A DNA stretch of 42,381 bases, taken from Chloroflexi bacterium CFX6 (GTDB lineage Bacteria > Chloroflexota > Anaerolineae > Anaerolineales > Villigracilaceae). Below, piece by piece: positions 30,584 through 37,977 of this stretch (position 1 is the stretch's first letter; every line of letters begins with the position of its first letter). A program made the translations under genes and the position numbers. Location of the stretch: NCBI GenBank assembly GCA_030263595.1, contig SZPG01000014.1:1-42381 (forward strand), read 5' to 3'. The notes below the pieces were generated by a model. It had not been told where the DNA came from. It ran no database searches and worked only from the letters and a program-made list of their open reading frames with translations.

Positions 30584-30616
30584 GGAACAGATCAAATCAC
30601 CGTTTATGGAGTCTTC

Positions 30617-31762
30617 GTGAGCAACTGGCAAGGGAAATACGTCATTGGATTGACCGGGAACATCGCCACAGGGAAAAGCGTTGTACGCCGTATGTTGGAA
30701 CACCTCGGCGCATACACCATTGACGCCGACATGCTCGCCCACCGCGTCATCGCGAAGGGCGCGCCCGGCTACGAACCCGTATTGGATACCTTCGGCGTCT
30801 GGCTCCTCGACAAGGACGAACAGATCAACCGCGCCAAACTCGGGCGGCTCGTCTTTGCGGACGAACAGGCGCTCGCCCAACTCGAAGCGATCATCCATCC
30901 CCACGTCAGCCAGGCGATTGACCTGCTCGTCCGGCGCTCCCGGCAAAACGTGATCGTGATCGAAGCGATCAAACTCCTCGAATCGGACCTGCGCGGGAAG
31001 TGCGACAGCATCTGGGTCACGGACGCAGACCGCGAGGTGCGGGTCGAGCGGCTCGTCCGCAAACGCGGCATGACCCGCGAAGACGCCCTGCAGCGCGTCG
31101 ACGCCCAATCCGCGCCGGAGGCGAAGATCGCCGCGGCGACCGTCGTCATCAAAAACAACGGATCTTACGAAGATCTATGGAGGCAGGTCAACGACGCGTG
31201 GAAACGCCTCCTCCCCTCGGCGGAGGCTGAAACCGTCCCCCCGATCGTTTCCAAGCCCGGGCCGGGTCCCGAGGCGTTCTCGCTCCAGCGCGGCAAACCG
31301 CGCGATTCGCAAAAGATCGCGGAACTAATCACGAAGCTGAGCCGGGGCAAGCGCGCCATGACCAGCGAAGACGTGATGGAAGCCTTCGGCGACAAAGCCT
31401 TCCTGCTCCTTCAAATGGGCAACGATCTCGTGGGCGTGGCTGGCTGGCAGGTGGAAAACCTGGTCGCGCGCACGCTCGACCTTTACCTCGACCCCAAGGC
31501 GCCCCCCGAAAAAGCCCTGCCCCTGCTGTTGGACGAGGTGGAACGCGCTTCCGCCGAACTGCAATGCGAAGCCTCGCTCGTCTTCCCGCCCATGGAACTG
31601 GTCGGTTTCGACGCCATCTGGAAACGGGCTGGCTACGAACGCCGGGCAGCGGACTCGCTCGGCGTGCAGGCATGGACGGAAGCCGCCCACGAATCCATGC
31701 CGAAAGGTTCCGCCCTGTTCTTCAAACAACTCCGCGCAGACCGGGTCCTGCGTCCCATCTGA
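30617..31762 (+). CDS. coaE: Dephospho-CoA kinase fused to a GNAT-like domain
   Basis: A 381-residue protein. Residues 1-205 are dephospho-CoA kinase, the last step of coenzyme A synthesis: P-loop GNIATGKS with K20, the LID/CoA region IDADMLAHRVI, and IVIEAIKLLESDLRGKCDSIWVT, RLVRKRGMTREDALQRV. After a short linker (PPIVSKPGPGPEAF), residues about 215-381 form a GNAT-like half: AFSLQRGKPRDSQKIAELI, VGVAGWQVENLVARTLDLYL, LVFPPMELVGFDAIWKRAGYERR. The normal enzyme is about 200 residues. GNAT enzymes use acetyl-CoA, so the fusion is metabolically sensible, but no acyl acceptor can be named. The start is GTG 30617 with GGAG upstream. Confidence 0.88.
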   Translation: MSNWQGKYVIGLTGNIATGKSVVRRMLEHLGAYTIDADMLAHRVIAKGAPGYEPVLDTFGVWLLDKDEQINRAKLGRLVFADEQALAQLEAIIHPHVSQAIDLLVRRSRQNVIVIEAIKLLESDLRGKCDSIWVTDADREVRVERLVRKRGMTREDALQRVDAQSAPEAKIAAATVVIKNNGSYEDLWRQVNDAWKRLLPSAEAETVPPIVSKPGPGPEAFSLQRGKPRDSQKIAELITKLSRGKRAMTSEDVMEAFGDKAFLLLQMGNDLVGVAGWQVENLVARTLDLYLDPKAPPEKALPLLLDEVERASAELQCEASLVFPPMELVGFDAIWKRAGYERRAADSLGVQAWTEAAHESMPKGSALFFKQLRADRVLRPI

Positions 31763-31900
31763 GTGTGCCATTGTTTGACAATGCAGCAGGTCGGCAAACC
31801 GGTTTATCATGGGGTGGGAAGCGCAGTTCGACTGCGGGTTTCAGCCGCCTCCGCACCGACTGATGTAGAATAGCCCCGCCTTCATCTGCGCACGCTCATA
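31763..31900. other. Intergenic region before cdaA
   Basis: There is no gene in these 138 bp. TTGACA occurs at 31773 and TAGAAT at 31866-31871, but the two are not spaced as one promoter; TAGAAT alone may be the -10 box for cdaA, giving a leader of about 25 nt. Confidence 0.3.
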
Positions 31901-32779
31901 ATGGAAAAACTACTCGATAACGTCCTCTATATTTTTCAAAGACTCGACTGGTTGAGCGTCCTCGACATTTTGCTCGTCACGCTCATCTTCTTCGCCGTGC
32001 TGTACTCCTTGCGCGATACGCAGGCGATGGTCCTGCTGCGGGGCGTCATCTTCCTGGTGGTCATGCTGGTGCTGTTCACCACGCTGGTCGAACTGCCCGC
32101 CTTTTCCTGGCTCGTCCAAAACGCGCTTCCCGCCCTCCTGCTCGCCATACCGGTCGTCTTCGCGCCGGAGATCCGCCGCGCGCTCGAACGGCTGGGACGC
32201 GCCGGCATCTTCACCCTGACGTTGAACGCAGCCGCGCAGCCGCAGGACGTGGACATGTCCAAAACCCTCGGCGCCATCGTGGAAGCCGCCACGCGGCTCT
32301 CCGCCAGGCAGCACGGCGCGCTCATCGTCCTCCAACGGCAGGACAGCCTCGAACAATACATCGAGACCGGCGTGCAGATGCGCGCCCACGTCACGCCGGA
32401 ACTGCTCCTGCAGATATTCTATCCCGATACGCCCCTGCACGACGGCGCGGTCATCATCGCCAATGGGCGCATCGTCGCCGCGGCGTGCGTCATGCCGCTT
32501 TCGGCGAGCGGGGTTCTGAACCGTTCGCCGGAACGTCAGATGGGGCTTCGACACCGCGCCGCCCTGGGCGTGTCCGAGGTCAGCGACGCCGTATCCATCG
32601 TCGTGTCCGAACAGAGCGGCTCCATATCCATCTCGCACGCGGGGCGTATGATCCGCCGCATTGATCCCGAACGCCTCGAAAAGATCCTCGCCGCGTTCTT
32701 CCGCCCCGATACCACCACGCCGCAACGCATCTGGATGAAACGTTTCTTCCCGTATCTATTTCCAAGAAAGGATGAATGA
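31901..32779 (+). CDS. cdaA: Diadenylate cyclase CdaA
   Basis: A 292-residue membrane-bound enzyme that makes c-di-AMP from two ATP. Three hydrophobic helices fill residues about 17-95 (LDILLVTLIFFAVLYSL, VLLRGVIFLVVMLVLFTTL, ALPALLLAIPVVFAPEI), then the DAC domain follows with the catalytic D181-G-A (LHDGAVIIANGRI) and R217-H-R (LRHRAALGVSE). All active-site residues are present and the length is standard. It overlaps the CdaR gene by 4 nt; the pair is conserved in many bacteria, where CdaR modulates CdaA. Confidence 0.95.
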   Translation: MEKLLDNVLYIFQRLDWLSVLDILLVTLIFFAVLYSLRDTQAMVLLRGVIFLVVMLVLFTTLVELPAFSWLVQNALPALLLAIPVVFAPEIRRALERLGRAGIFTLTLNAAAQPQDVDMSKTLGAIVEAATRLSARQHGALIVLQRQDSLEQYIETGVQMRAHVTPELLLQIFYPDTPLHDGAVIIANGRIVAAACVMPLSASGVLNRSPERQMGLRHRAALGVSEVSDAVSIVVSEQSGSISISHAGRMIRRIDPERLEKILAAFFRPDTTTPQRIWMKRFFPYLFPRKDE

Positions 32780-34065
32780 GCGCGCCGGGTTTCCTGCGCC
32801 ATAAGGACAACATGCGCCGTTTCGCCGCGAACATTCGCACCCTCCTGCTTGCCCTTGCGCTTGGCATATCGGTCTGGATCTCCGCCGTCACCTCGGCGGA
32901 TCCGGATGAGGTCCGCGTCTATCCCAATATGATCCCTCTCGAGATCGTCGGCAAGGACCCCACCCTCATCGTCACCAGCGAAATTCCCTCCGAGGTCGAG
33001 GTTACGTTGCGCACGCCGCGCTCCGTCTGGGAACTGTTGACCGCGCAGGAAAACTCGATCCAAGCCACTTTGGATCTTTCGGGACTCAGCGCCGGCGCGC
33101 ATCCGGTGAACATCCAACTCCGCGTCCTCGCGCGCCCCTATCAAATCGTTCTCGTCAACCCGGAAACTGTCACTGTTATCCTCGAGCCGATCGCCCACCG
33201 ACCCCTGCCCATTGACCTTTCACTGAGCGGGCTGCCTGCCATCGGCTACCAGGCAGGCGAGGCAGCCATCAACCCGACCGAGGTCATCGTGTCAGGGCCC
33301 GAATCCATCGTGAACCAAGCCATCCACGCCCGCGTCTCCCTGAACCTGGACGGCGCGCGGGAAAACATCGAGCAATCGAACCCGATCCAGATCCTGGACG
33401 AAAACAACAACGTCATCCGAAGAGGGTTGACGATCACGCCCGACGTCGCGCAGGTGAGCGTGCCGATCAGCCAGCAGGGCGGGTTCCGCGACATGGCGGT
33501 CAAGGTGGTGGTAACCGGACAGATCGCCGCCGGATACCGCCTGGAGAACATTTCGGTCTTTCCGCCGGTGGTCACGGTCTTTGCATCGGACCCGGCGCTC
33601 GTCAACTCCCTGCCCGGCATCCTGGAAACCCAGGCTCTCGATCTGCAGGATGCGGACGGGGATATTACCACGCGCCTGGCATTGAACCTGCCTGAAAATG
33701 TGACCCTGGTCGGCGCGCAGACCGTCCAGGTGACGGTGGGCATCTCTCCCATTCAAACCAGCCTGACGCTCACGAACCAGGCCATCAAAGTAGTCGGCTT
33801 GACCGAGGGTTTGACGGTGCAGATCTTCCCGCAGACAGTGGACGTGATCATCTCCGGCCCCCTGCCCACGCTGGATGCGCTCACGCTGCAGGATGTGATC
33901 GTCACCGTGGACGTCGCGGGGCTGGGACCCGGCACGCACCAACTCACGCCGGTCGTGGACGTGCTGGTCGAGAACGTGGAGGTGGAATCCATTTTGCCCG
34001 GCACGATAGAAGTGGTATTATCCATCCCCGGCACGCCGACCATCACCCCGTTCCCAACGCCGTGA
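32776..34065 (+). CDS. cdaR: CdaR-like YbbR-domain protein
   Basis: A 429-residue extracytoplasmic regulator of the adjacent diadenylate cyclase. The N-terminus is a single membrane anchor (residues about 18-40, RTLLLALALGISVWISAV), followed by four YbbR-type repeats, each opening with a strand such as NMIPLEIVG, LPIDLSLSGLPAIGYQAGEA, MAVKVVVTGQIAAGYRLENI and QAIKVVGLTEGLTVQ, and containing the NPTEVIVSGPES-type element. The C-terminus is Pro/Thr-rich. ATGA overlaps the cdaA stop, which argues for coupled translation. CdaR proteins in other phyla alter CdaA activity; here that role is inferred from family and context. Confidence 0.88.
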   Translation: MSAPGFLRHKDNMRRFAANIRTLLLALALGISVWISAVTSADPDEVRVYPNMIPLEIVGKDPTLIVTSEIPSEVEVTLRTPRSVWELLTAQENSIQATLDLSGLSAGAHPVNIQLRVLARPYQIVLVNPETVTVILEPIAHRPLPIDLSLSGLPAIGYQAGEAAINPTEVIVSGPESIVNQAIHARVSLNLDGARENIEQSNPIQILDENNNVIRRGLTITPDVAQVSVPISQQGGFRDMAVKVVVTGQIAAGYRLENISVFPPVVTVFASDPALVNSLPGILETQALDLQDADGDITTRLALNLPENVTLVGAQTVQVTVGISPIQTSLTLTNQAIKVVGLTEGLTVQIFPQTVDVIISGPLPTLDALTLQDVIVTVDVAGLGPGTHQLTPVVDVLVENVEVESILPGTIEVVLSIPGTPTITPFPTP

Positions 34066-34201
34066 TATTCCCGCGCCCAGCGGGACGAATTGTGAACGAA
34101 GCGCGCGCAGGTTAGGCGTTGGGAGTTGCGGGTTACGCGTTTCATGGAGCGCGTTGCGTCAATTGCAAATCGTAAATCGGCAATCGTAAATCGTAAATCA
34201 T
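34066..34201. repeat. Intergenic tandem AATCGTAAATC tract before der
   Basis: The last 50 bp before der consist of four near-repeats of CAATCGTAAATC ending at ATG 34202. There is no ribosome-binding site in it. The first 90 bp hold no recognisable feature. Confidence 0.5.
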
Positions 34202-35569
34202 ATGAAACCCATCGTAGCGCTCGTTGGCAGGCCCAACGTCGGAAAATCAACCCTGTTCAACCGCCTCGTCGGTGAACGCATGGCGATCGTGGACGATACG
34301 CCCGGCACCACGCGCGACCGTCTGTTCGGCGAAGCCGAATGGAACGGACGCGCGTTTCATGTCGTTGATACCGGCGGCATTGACCCGACTCACGGCGGCA
34401 GGACTCCGCTTTCGATCGGCTCGGCGGATTTCATCGAGGAGATCAAGGCTCAGGCGCAGGTGGCGATCCGTGAGGCGGACGCGATTCTCTTTGTCACGGA
34501 CGGCGAAGCGGGGGTGACCGCGCCCGATCTCGAAGTGGCGAACATCCTCCGCCGGTCACAAAAGAAATTGGAGGACGGTTCTTTTTATCCGCCGATCTTC
34601 GTCGTGGTCAACAAAGCGGAATCGAAGGAACGGCGCGACAACGCGACGCAGTTCTATGAGTTGGGACTCGGTGAGCCGATCCCGATCTCCGCCGTGCACG
34701 GAACAAACACAGGCGACCTGCTCGACCTGCTGGTGGCTTCATTCCCCGAGCAGGCAGAGGAGGAGGAAGACGAAAGCATCAAGATCGCCATCGTCGGCAA
34801 GCCGAACGCGGGAAAGTCGAGTCTGTTGAACAAACTGGTCGGCGAGGAGCGCGCCATCGTCAGTCCGATCCCCGGCACGACGCGCGACGCGACCGATACG
34901 AAGATCGAAGTGAACGGTTTGGAAGTGACGTTGATAGACACGGCAGGCATCCGCAAGCGCGGCAAGATCGAACCCGGCGTGGAACAGTTCAGCGTGCTGC
35001 GTTCGTTCAAGGCAATCGAACGGGCGGACGTGGCGTTATTGATGATTGATGCGACGACGGGCATCACGTCACAGGATGCGCACATCGCGGGATTCATTCT
35101 TGAGCAGTGGAAGTCGTGCGTGGTGATCGTCAACAAATGGGACGCGGTCGAAAAGGATTCGTTCACGATGGAGGAGTTCACCCGCAAGATCCGCGCCGAT
35201 TTGAATTTTATGGATTACGTGCCGCTGTTGTTCATTTCCGCCAAAACGGGTCAGCGCGTGGACCAGGTGTTGCCGATGGCGCTGCGCGTGCAGGAGGAAC
35301 GGCTGGCGCGATTGACCACCTCCAGGATCAACGAGGTCATCCACAAGGCGCAGGACGCGCATCCACATCCCACACATGCAGGACGACAATTGAAAATGTT
35401 CTACGGAACGCAGGTGAGAAGCGATCCGCCGACGTTCATGATCTATGTGAACGATCCCAAGTTGATGCACTTTACGTATTTACGTTATCTGGAGAACCAG
35501 ATCCGCGCCGAATATGGATTTTTGGGGACGCCGATTCGGATCGTGACGAAGGGGAGGAGGGAAAATTAG
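34202..35569 (+). CDS. der: Ribosome-assembly GTPase Der (EngA)
   Basis: A 455-residue protein with two tandem GTPase domains and a KH-like end, needed for 50S subunit assembly. Domain 1: G1 GRPNVGKST, G2 TTRDR, G3 DTGGI, G4 VVNKAES. Domain 2 (from about 200): G1 GKPNAGKSS, TTRDATD, DTAGIRKRGK and IVNKWDAVEK. The KH-like domain ends with HFTYLRYLENQIRAEYGFLGTPIRI. All motifs are normal and the length is standard. The upstream DNA is a repeat tract without a Shine-Dalgarno sequence, so initiation may be leaderless or inefficient. Confidence 0.97.
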   Translation: MKPIVALVGRPNVGKSTLFNRLVGERMAIVDDTPGTTRDRLFGEAEWNGRAFHVVDTGGIDPTHGGRTPLSIGSADFIEEIKAQAQVAIREADAILFVTDGEAGVTAPDLEVANILRRSQKKLEDGSFYPPIFVVVNKAESKERRDNATQFYELGLGEPIPISAVHGTNTGDLLDLLVASFPEQAEEEEDESIKIAIVGKPNAGKSSLLNKLVGEERAIVSPIPGTTRDATDTKIEVNGLEVTLIDTAGIRKRGKIEPGVEQFSVLRSFKAIERADVALLMIDATTGITSQDAHIAGFILEQWKSCVVIVNKWDAVEKDSFTMEEFTRKIRADLNFMDYVPLLFISAKTGQRVDQVLPMALRVQEERLARLTTSRINEVIHKAQDAHPHPTHAGRQLKMFYGTQVRSDPPTFMIYVNDPKLMHFTYLRYLENQIRAEYGFLGTPIRIVTKGRREN

Positions 35570-35614
35570 CTAACCGCTTATAATCAAGTCAACTCACTGC
35601 GGAGGGTAGCGTTG

Positions 35615-37246
35615 ATGCAACAAGTTTATGACTTTGTAATTATAGGAAGCGGCTTCGGGGGAAGCGTCTCTGCCATGCGATTGACCGAAAAGGGTTATTC
35701 CGTTCTCGTGCTCGAACGCGGCAAACGATTCGAAGACCACGAATTCCCAAAGACGAACTGGAACCTCCCCAAGTTCCTCTGGCTTCCCGCGCTGCGATGC
35801 TTTGGCATTTTCCAGATGACCTTCCTCAACGGTCAACTCGCGTTGCATGGAAGCGGCGTCGGCGGGGGCAGCCTCACCTATGCCAACGTGTTGATGGAAC
35901 CGGACGAACGCCTCTTTCAATCTCCCGCCTGGAAACACCTCGCGGATTGGAAGTCCCTGCTTGAGCCGCATTATCGAACCGCGCGCCGCATGTTGGGCGT
36001 CACGACAAATCCCAGGCTTTGGTATTCCGATGAAAAGATGAAGGACATCGCTGTGGAGCTCGGCAGAGGCGATACATTTCGTCGCACCGACGTGGGCGTC
36101 TTCTTCGGCGATCCAGAGCAGGAAGGGCAGATCGTGGCTGATCCATATTTCGGCGGCGCGGGACCCGTCCGCGCGGGGTGTAATTATTGCGGCGGTTGCA
36201 TGGTCGGCTGTCGGTATAACGCCAAAAATACGCTCACCAAAAATTATCTGTATTTCGCCGAGAAGAACGGCGCGCAGATCATCGGAGAGTCCAATGTGAC
36301 GGACATCCAGCCGCTTCAGCCCCTCACCCCACCCCCTCTCCCTGAGGGAGAGGGGCAGGAGGTGAGGGAGCGTTATGAAGTGCATTATCGTTCCTCCACC
36401 GATCCATTTGCAAAACGACAAACCGTCCGCGCCCGCAATGTCATCGTCGCCGCGGGCGCATTGGGGACGATGGAACTGCTCTTCCGCTGTCGTGACATCA
36501 CGAGATCGCTGCCGAAGATTTCCGCGAAACTTGGCGACAACGTCCGCACGAACAGCGAGAACATCATGGGCGTGACGACGCGCGACAAACACATTGATCA
36601 CTCGAAGGGCATCGCCATCACCTCCATCTTCCAGGCGGACGAGATCACGCGCATCGAACCGGTGCGCTATCCCGACGGTTCGTCCTTTATCCGCGTGCTG
36701 ACCGCGCCGCACGTAAGAGGGGATTCGGCGTTTGTCCGCTCTTTGAAAACGATCTGGGAAGCGCTGCGTCATCCGGTTGATTTTCTGTATGCCAAGTTCT
36801 TCTCGCGCTGGGCGAAATACACGACCATCCTGCTCGTCATGCAGGTGGATGAAAACCTCACGCACATCCGTCTCGGACGGAACCCGTTCACGCTCTTCCG
36901 CAAGGGACTGGTCATCAAACCCGATGCGGAGAATCCGCCGCCCAAACAGATCGCGGTCGGGAACTATGTCACCCGCCGCTTGGCGCAAAAAGTGAACGGC
37001 ATCCCGCAAGCCGCCTTCACGGACAGCCTTCTCAACTTCCCGACCACGGCGCATTTAATGGGCGGCGTCCCGTTTGGGAGGAACGACCACGAAGGCGTGA
37101 TTGATTTGGATTTCCAAGTCTTCAACTATCCCGGTTTATACGTTGTGGACGGTTCCGTCATGCCCGCCAACCCCGGCGTCAACCCGTCGCTGACCATCAC
37201 CGCGCTGGCGGAGTACGCGATGAGCAAGGTGGAGAGTAGAAAGTAG
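35615..37246 (+). CDS. GMC-family FAD oxidoreductase (cholesterol-oxidase-like)
   Basis: A 543-residue flavoprotein. The FAD-binding GxGxxG is in FVIIGSGFGGSVSAMRL at the N-terminus; GSGVGGGSLTYANVLMEP is the GMC signature; the C-terminal GMC block is GLYVVDGSVMPANPGVNPSLTITALAEYAM. A cysteine-rich insert CNYCGGCMVGC lies near residue 190, as in many bacterial ChoD-type members. The substrate is unknown; a sterol or other alcohol is likely. A palindromic repeat is inserted in frame at 36320-36370 (residues about 236-252, PPPLPEGEGQEV). The stop codon and last residues (VESRK) come from another repeat. GGAGGG stands before ATG 35615. Confidence 0.88.
   Translation: MQQVYDFVIIGSGFGGSVSAMRLTEKGYSVLVLERGKRFEDHEFPKTNWNLPKFLWLPALRCFGIFQMTFLNGQLALHGSGVGGGSLTYANVLMEPDERLFQSPAWKHLADWKSLLEPHYRTARRMLGVTTNPRLWYSDEKMKDIAVELGRGDTFRRTDVGVFFGDPEQEGQIVADPYFGGAGPVRAGCNYCGGCMVGCRYNAKNTLTKNYLYFAEKNGAQIIGESNVTDIQPLQPLTPPPLPEGEGQEVRERYEVHYRSSTDPFAKRQTVRARNVIVAAGALGTMELLFRCRDITRSLPKISAKLGDNVRTNSENIMGVTTRDKHIDHSKGIAITSIFQADEITRIEPVRYPDGSSFIRVLTAPHVRGDSAFVRSLKTIWEALRHPVDFLYAKFFSRWAKYTTILLVMQVDENLTHIRLGRNPFTLFRKGLVIKPDAENPPPKQIAVGNYVTRRLAQKVNGIPQAAFTDSLLNFPTTAHLMGGVPFGRNDHEGVIDLDFQVFNYPGLYVVDGSVMPANPGVNPSLTITALAEYAMSKVESRK
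36320..36370. repeat. Palindromic repeat inserted in the GMC oxidoreductase gene
   Basis: CCCCTCACCCCACCCCCTCT, CCCTGAGGGAGAGGGG and the AGGAGGTGAGGGAG end form the same CCCTCACCC/GGGAGAGGG palindrome as before thiN. It is in frame and adds about 17 residues to a loop between two strands. Confidence 0.9.
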
Positions 37247-37392
37247 AAAGCATGCCCTGAGCGCAGTCGAAGGGTGGAAAGTGGAAAGTAGACAAGTAAA
37301 AAGCAGAAAAGGGAAAAGTAAAAAGTAGAAAGCATGCCCTGAGCGCAGTCGAAGGGTGGAAAGTAGAAAGTAGAAAGTAGACAGGTAAACAA
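37229..37392. repeat. Interspersed repeats left of the PD-(D/E)XK gene
   Basis: Two copies of AGCATGCCCTGAGCGCAGTC followed by GAAGGG, separated and flanked by runs of TGGAAAGT/AGAAAGT heptads, ending with AGACAGGTAAACAAGGAAAC. The first heptads encode the stop of the GMC oxidoreductase. Confidence 0.9.
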
Positions 37393-37411
37393 GGAAACAC
37401 GCGGAGTAATC

Positions 37412-37816
37412 ATGCCCGGCAACAATCAAGTAGTAGGAAATGTCGGACTTTACTATGTATGTTATAAACTTTCGCGTTTAGGGTGGAATGTTTTACCAAC
37501 TGCCAGAAATGCGAAAGGGGTTGATATTGTTGCTTATAATCAGGAGGCGACAAAGACCATAACAATTCAAGTCAAAACCCTCTCGCGGAGAAGCCCGGTT
37601 CCTCTTGGGAACAAACTTGATCACCTTATCGCAGATTTTGTAATCATCTGCCGAAATGCAGTTACAGATCAACCGGAATGTTTTGTTTTGTTGCCGAATG
37701 AAATAAAGGAACTGGCGCATCGTGGGGAAAAAGACGGCAAAATAAGTTTCTGGCTTCAACCGCGTGAATATGAACAAAATCAATTTCTTGAAAAATGGGA
37801 GAGGATAGGATATTGA
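37412..37816 (+). CDS. Small PD-(D/E)XK-like protein, probably acquired
   Basis: A 134-residue protein. The core GVDIVAYNQEATKTITIQVKT has the D...(Q)xK arrangement of the PD-(D/E)XK nuclease fold, preceded by a helix (GNVGLYYVCYKLSRLGW) typical of restriction-endonuclease-like proteins of the DUF4365/uncharacterised group. Whether it cuts DNA is not known. Its DNA is visibly A+T-richer than its neighbours. It is bracketed by repeat clusters in opposite orientation (37229-37392 and 37835-37960). GGAG five nt before ATG 37412 gives a good start. Confidence 0.7.
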   Translation: MPGNNQVVGNVGLYYVCYKLSRLGWNVLPTARNAKGVDIVAYNQEATKTITIQVKTLSRRSPVPLGNKLDHLIADFVIICRNAVTDQPECFVLLPNEIKELAHRGEKDGKISFWLQPREYEQNQFLEKWERIGY

Positions 37817-37834
37817 GGTTGATTTTATCAATTG

Positions 37835-37960
37835 CCGTCTTTCCACTTTCCGCCCTTCGACTGCGCTCACATCGTCCCGATGCTCTTTCGGGAGGGCATG
37901 CTTTCCACTTTCCATTTTCCACTTTCCACTTTCTACTTTCCACTTTCCATTCCCCACTCC
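37835..37960. repeat. Interspersed repeats right of the PD-(D/E)XK gene
   Basis: The family in reverse orientation: CCCTTCGACTGCGCTCACAT, then CGTCCCGATGCTCTTTCGGG, AGGGCATGC, and a run of CTTTCCACTTTC heptads. The additional GTCCCGATGCTCTTTCGGGA hairpin distinguishes this longer subtype, which recurs at 40310 and 40920. The run ends shortly before the kynU start. Confidence 0.9.
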
Positions 37961-37977
37961 CCTCTCGTAGTAATAAT

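Noticed and set aside
31773..31800. TTGACA before cdaA as a full promoter
   Set aside because: No -10 box is found at 16-18 nt spacing; the later TAGAAT is too far away.
35594..37054. 486-residue minus-strand ORF opposite the GMC oxidoreductase
   Set aside because: It is antisense to a gene with full GMC motifs; the product has no recognisable fold.
37229..37392. Possible CRISPR array in the heptad/AGCATGCCCTGAGC repeats
   Set aside because: The spacing is irregular, the units between repeats are themselves heptad repeats rather than unique spacers, and no cas gene is near.
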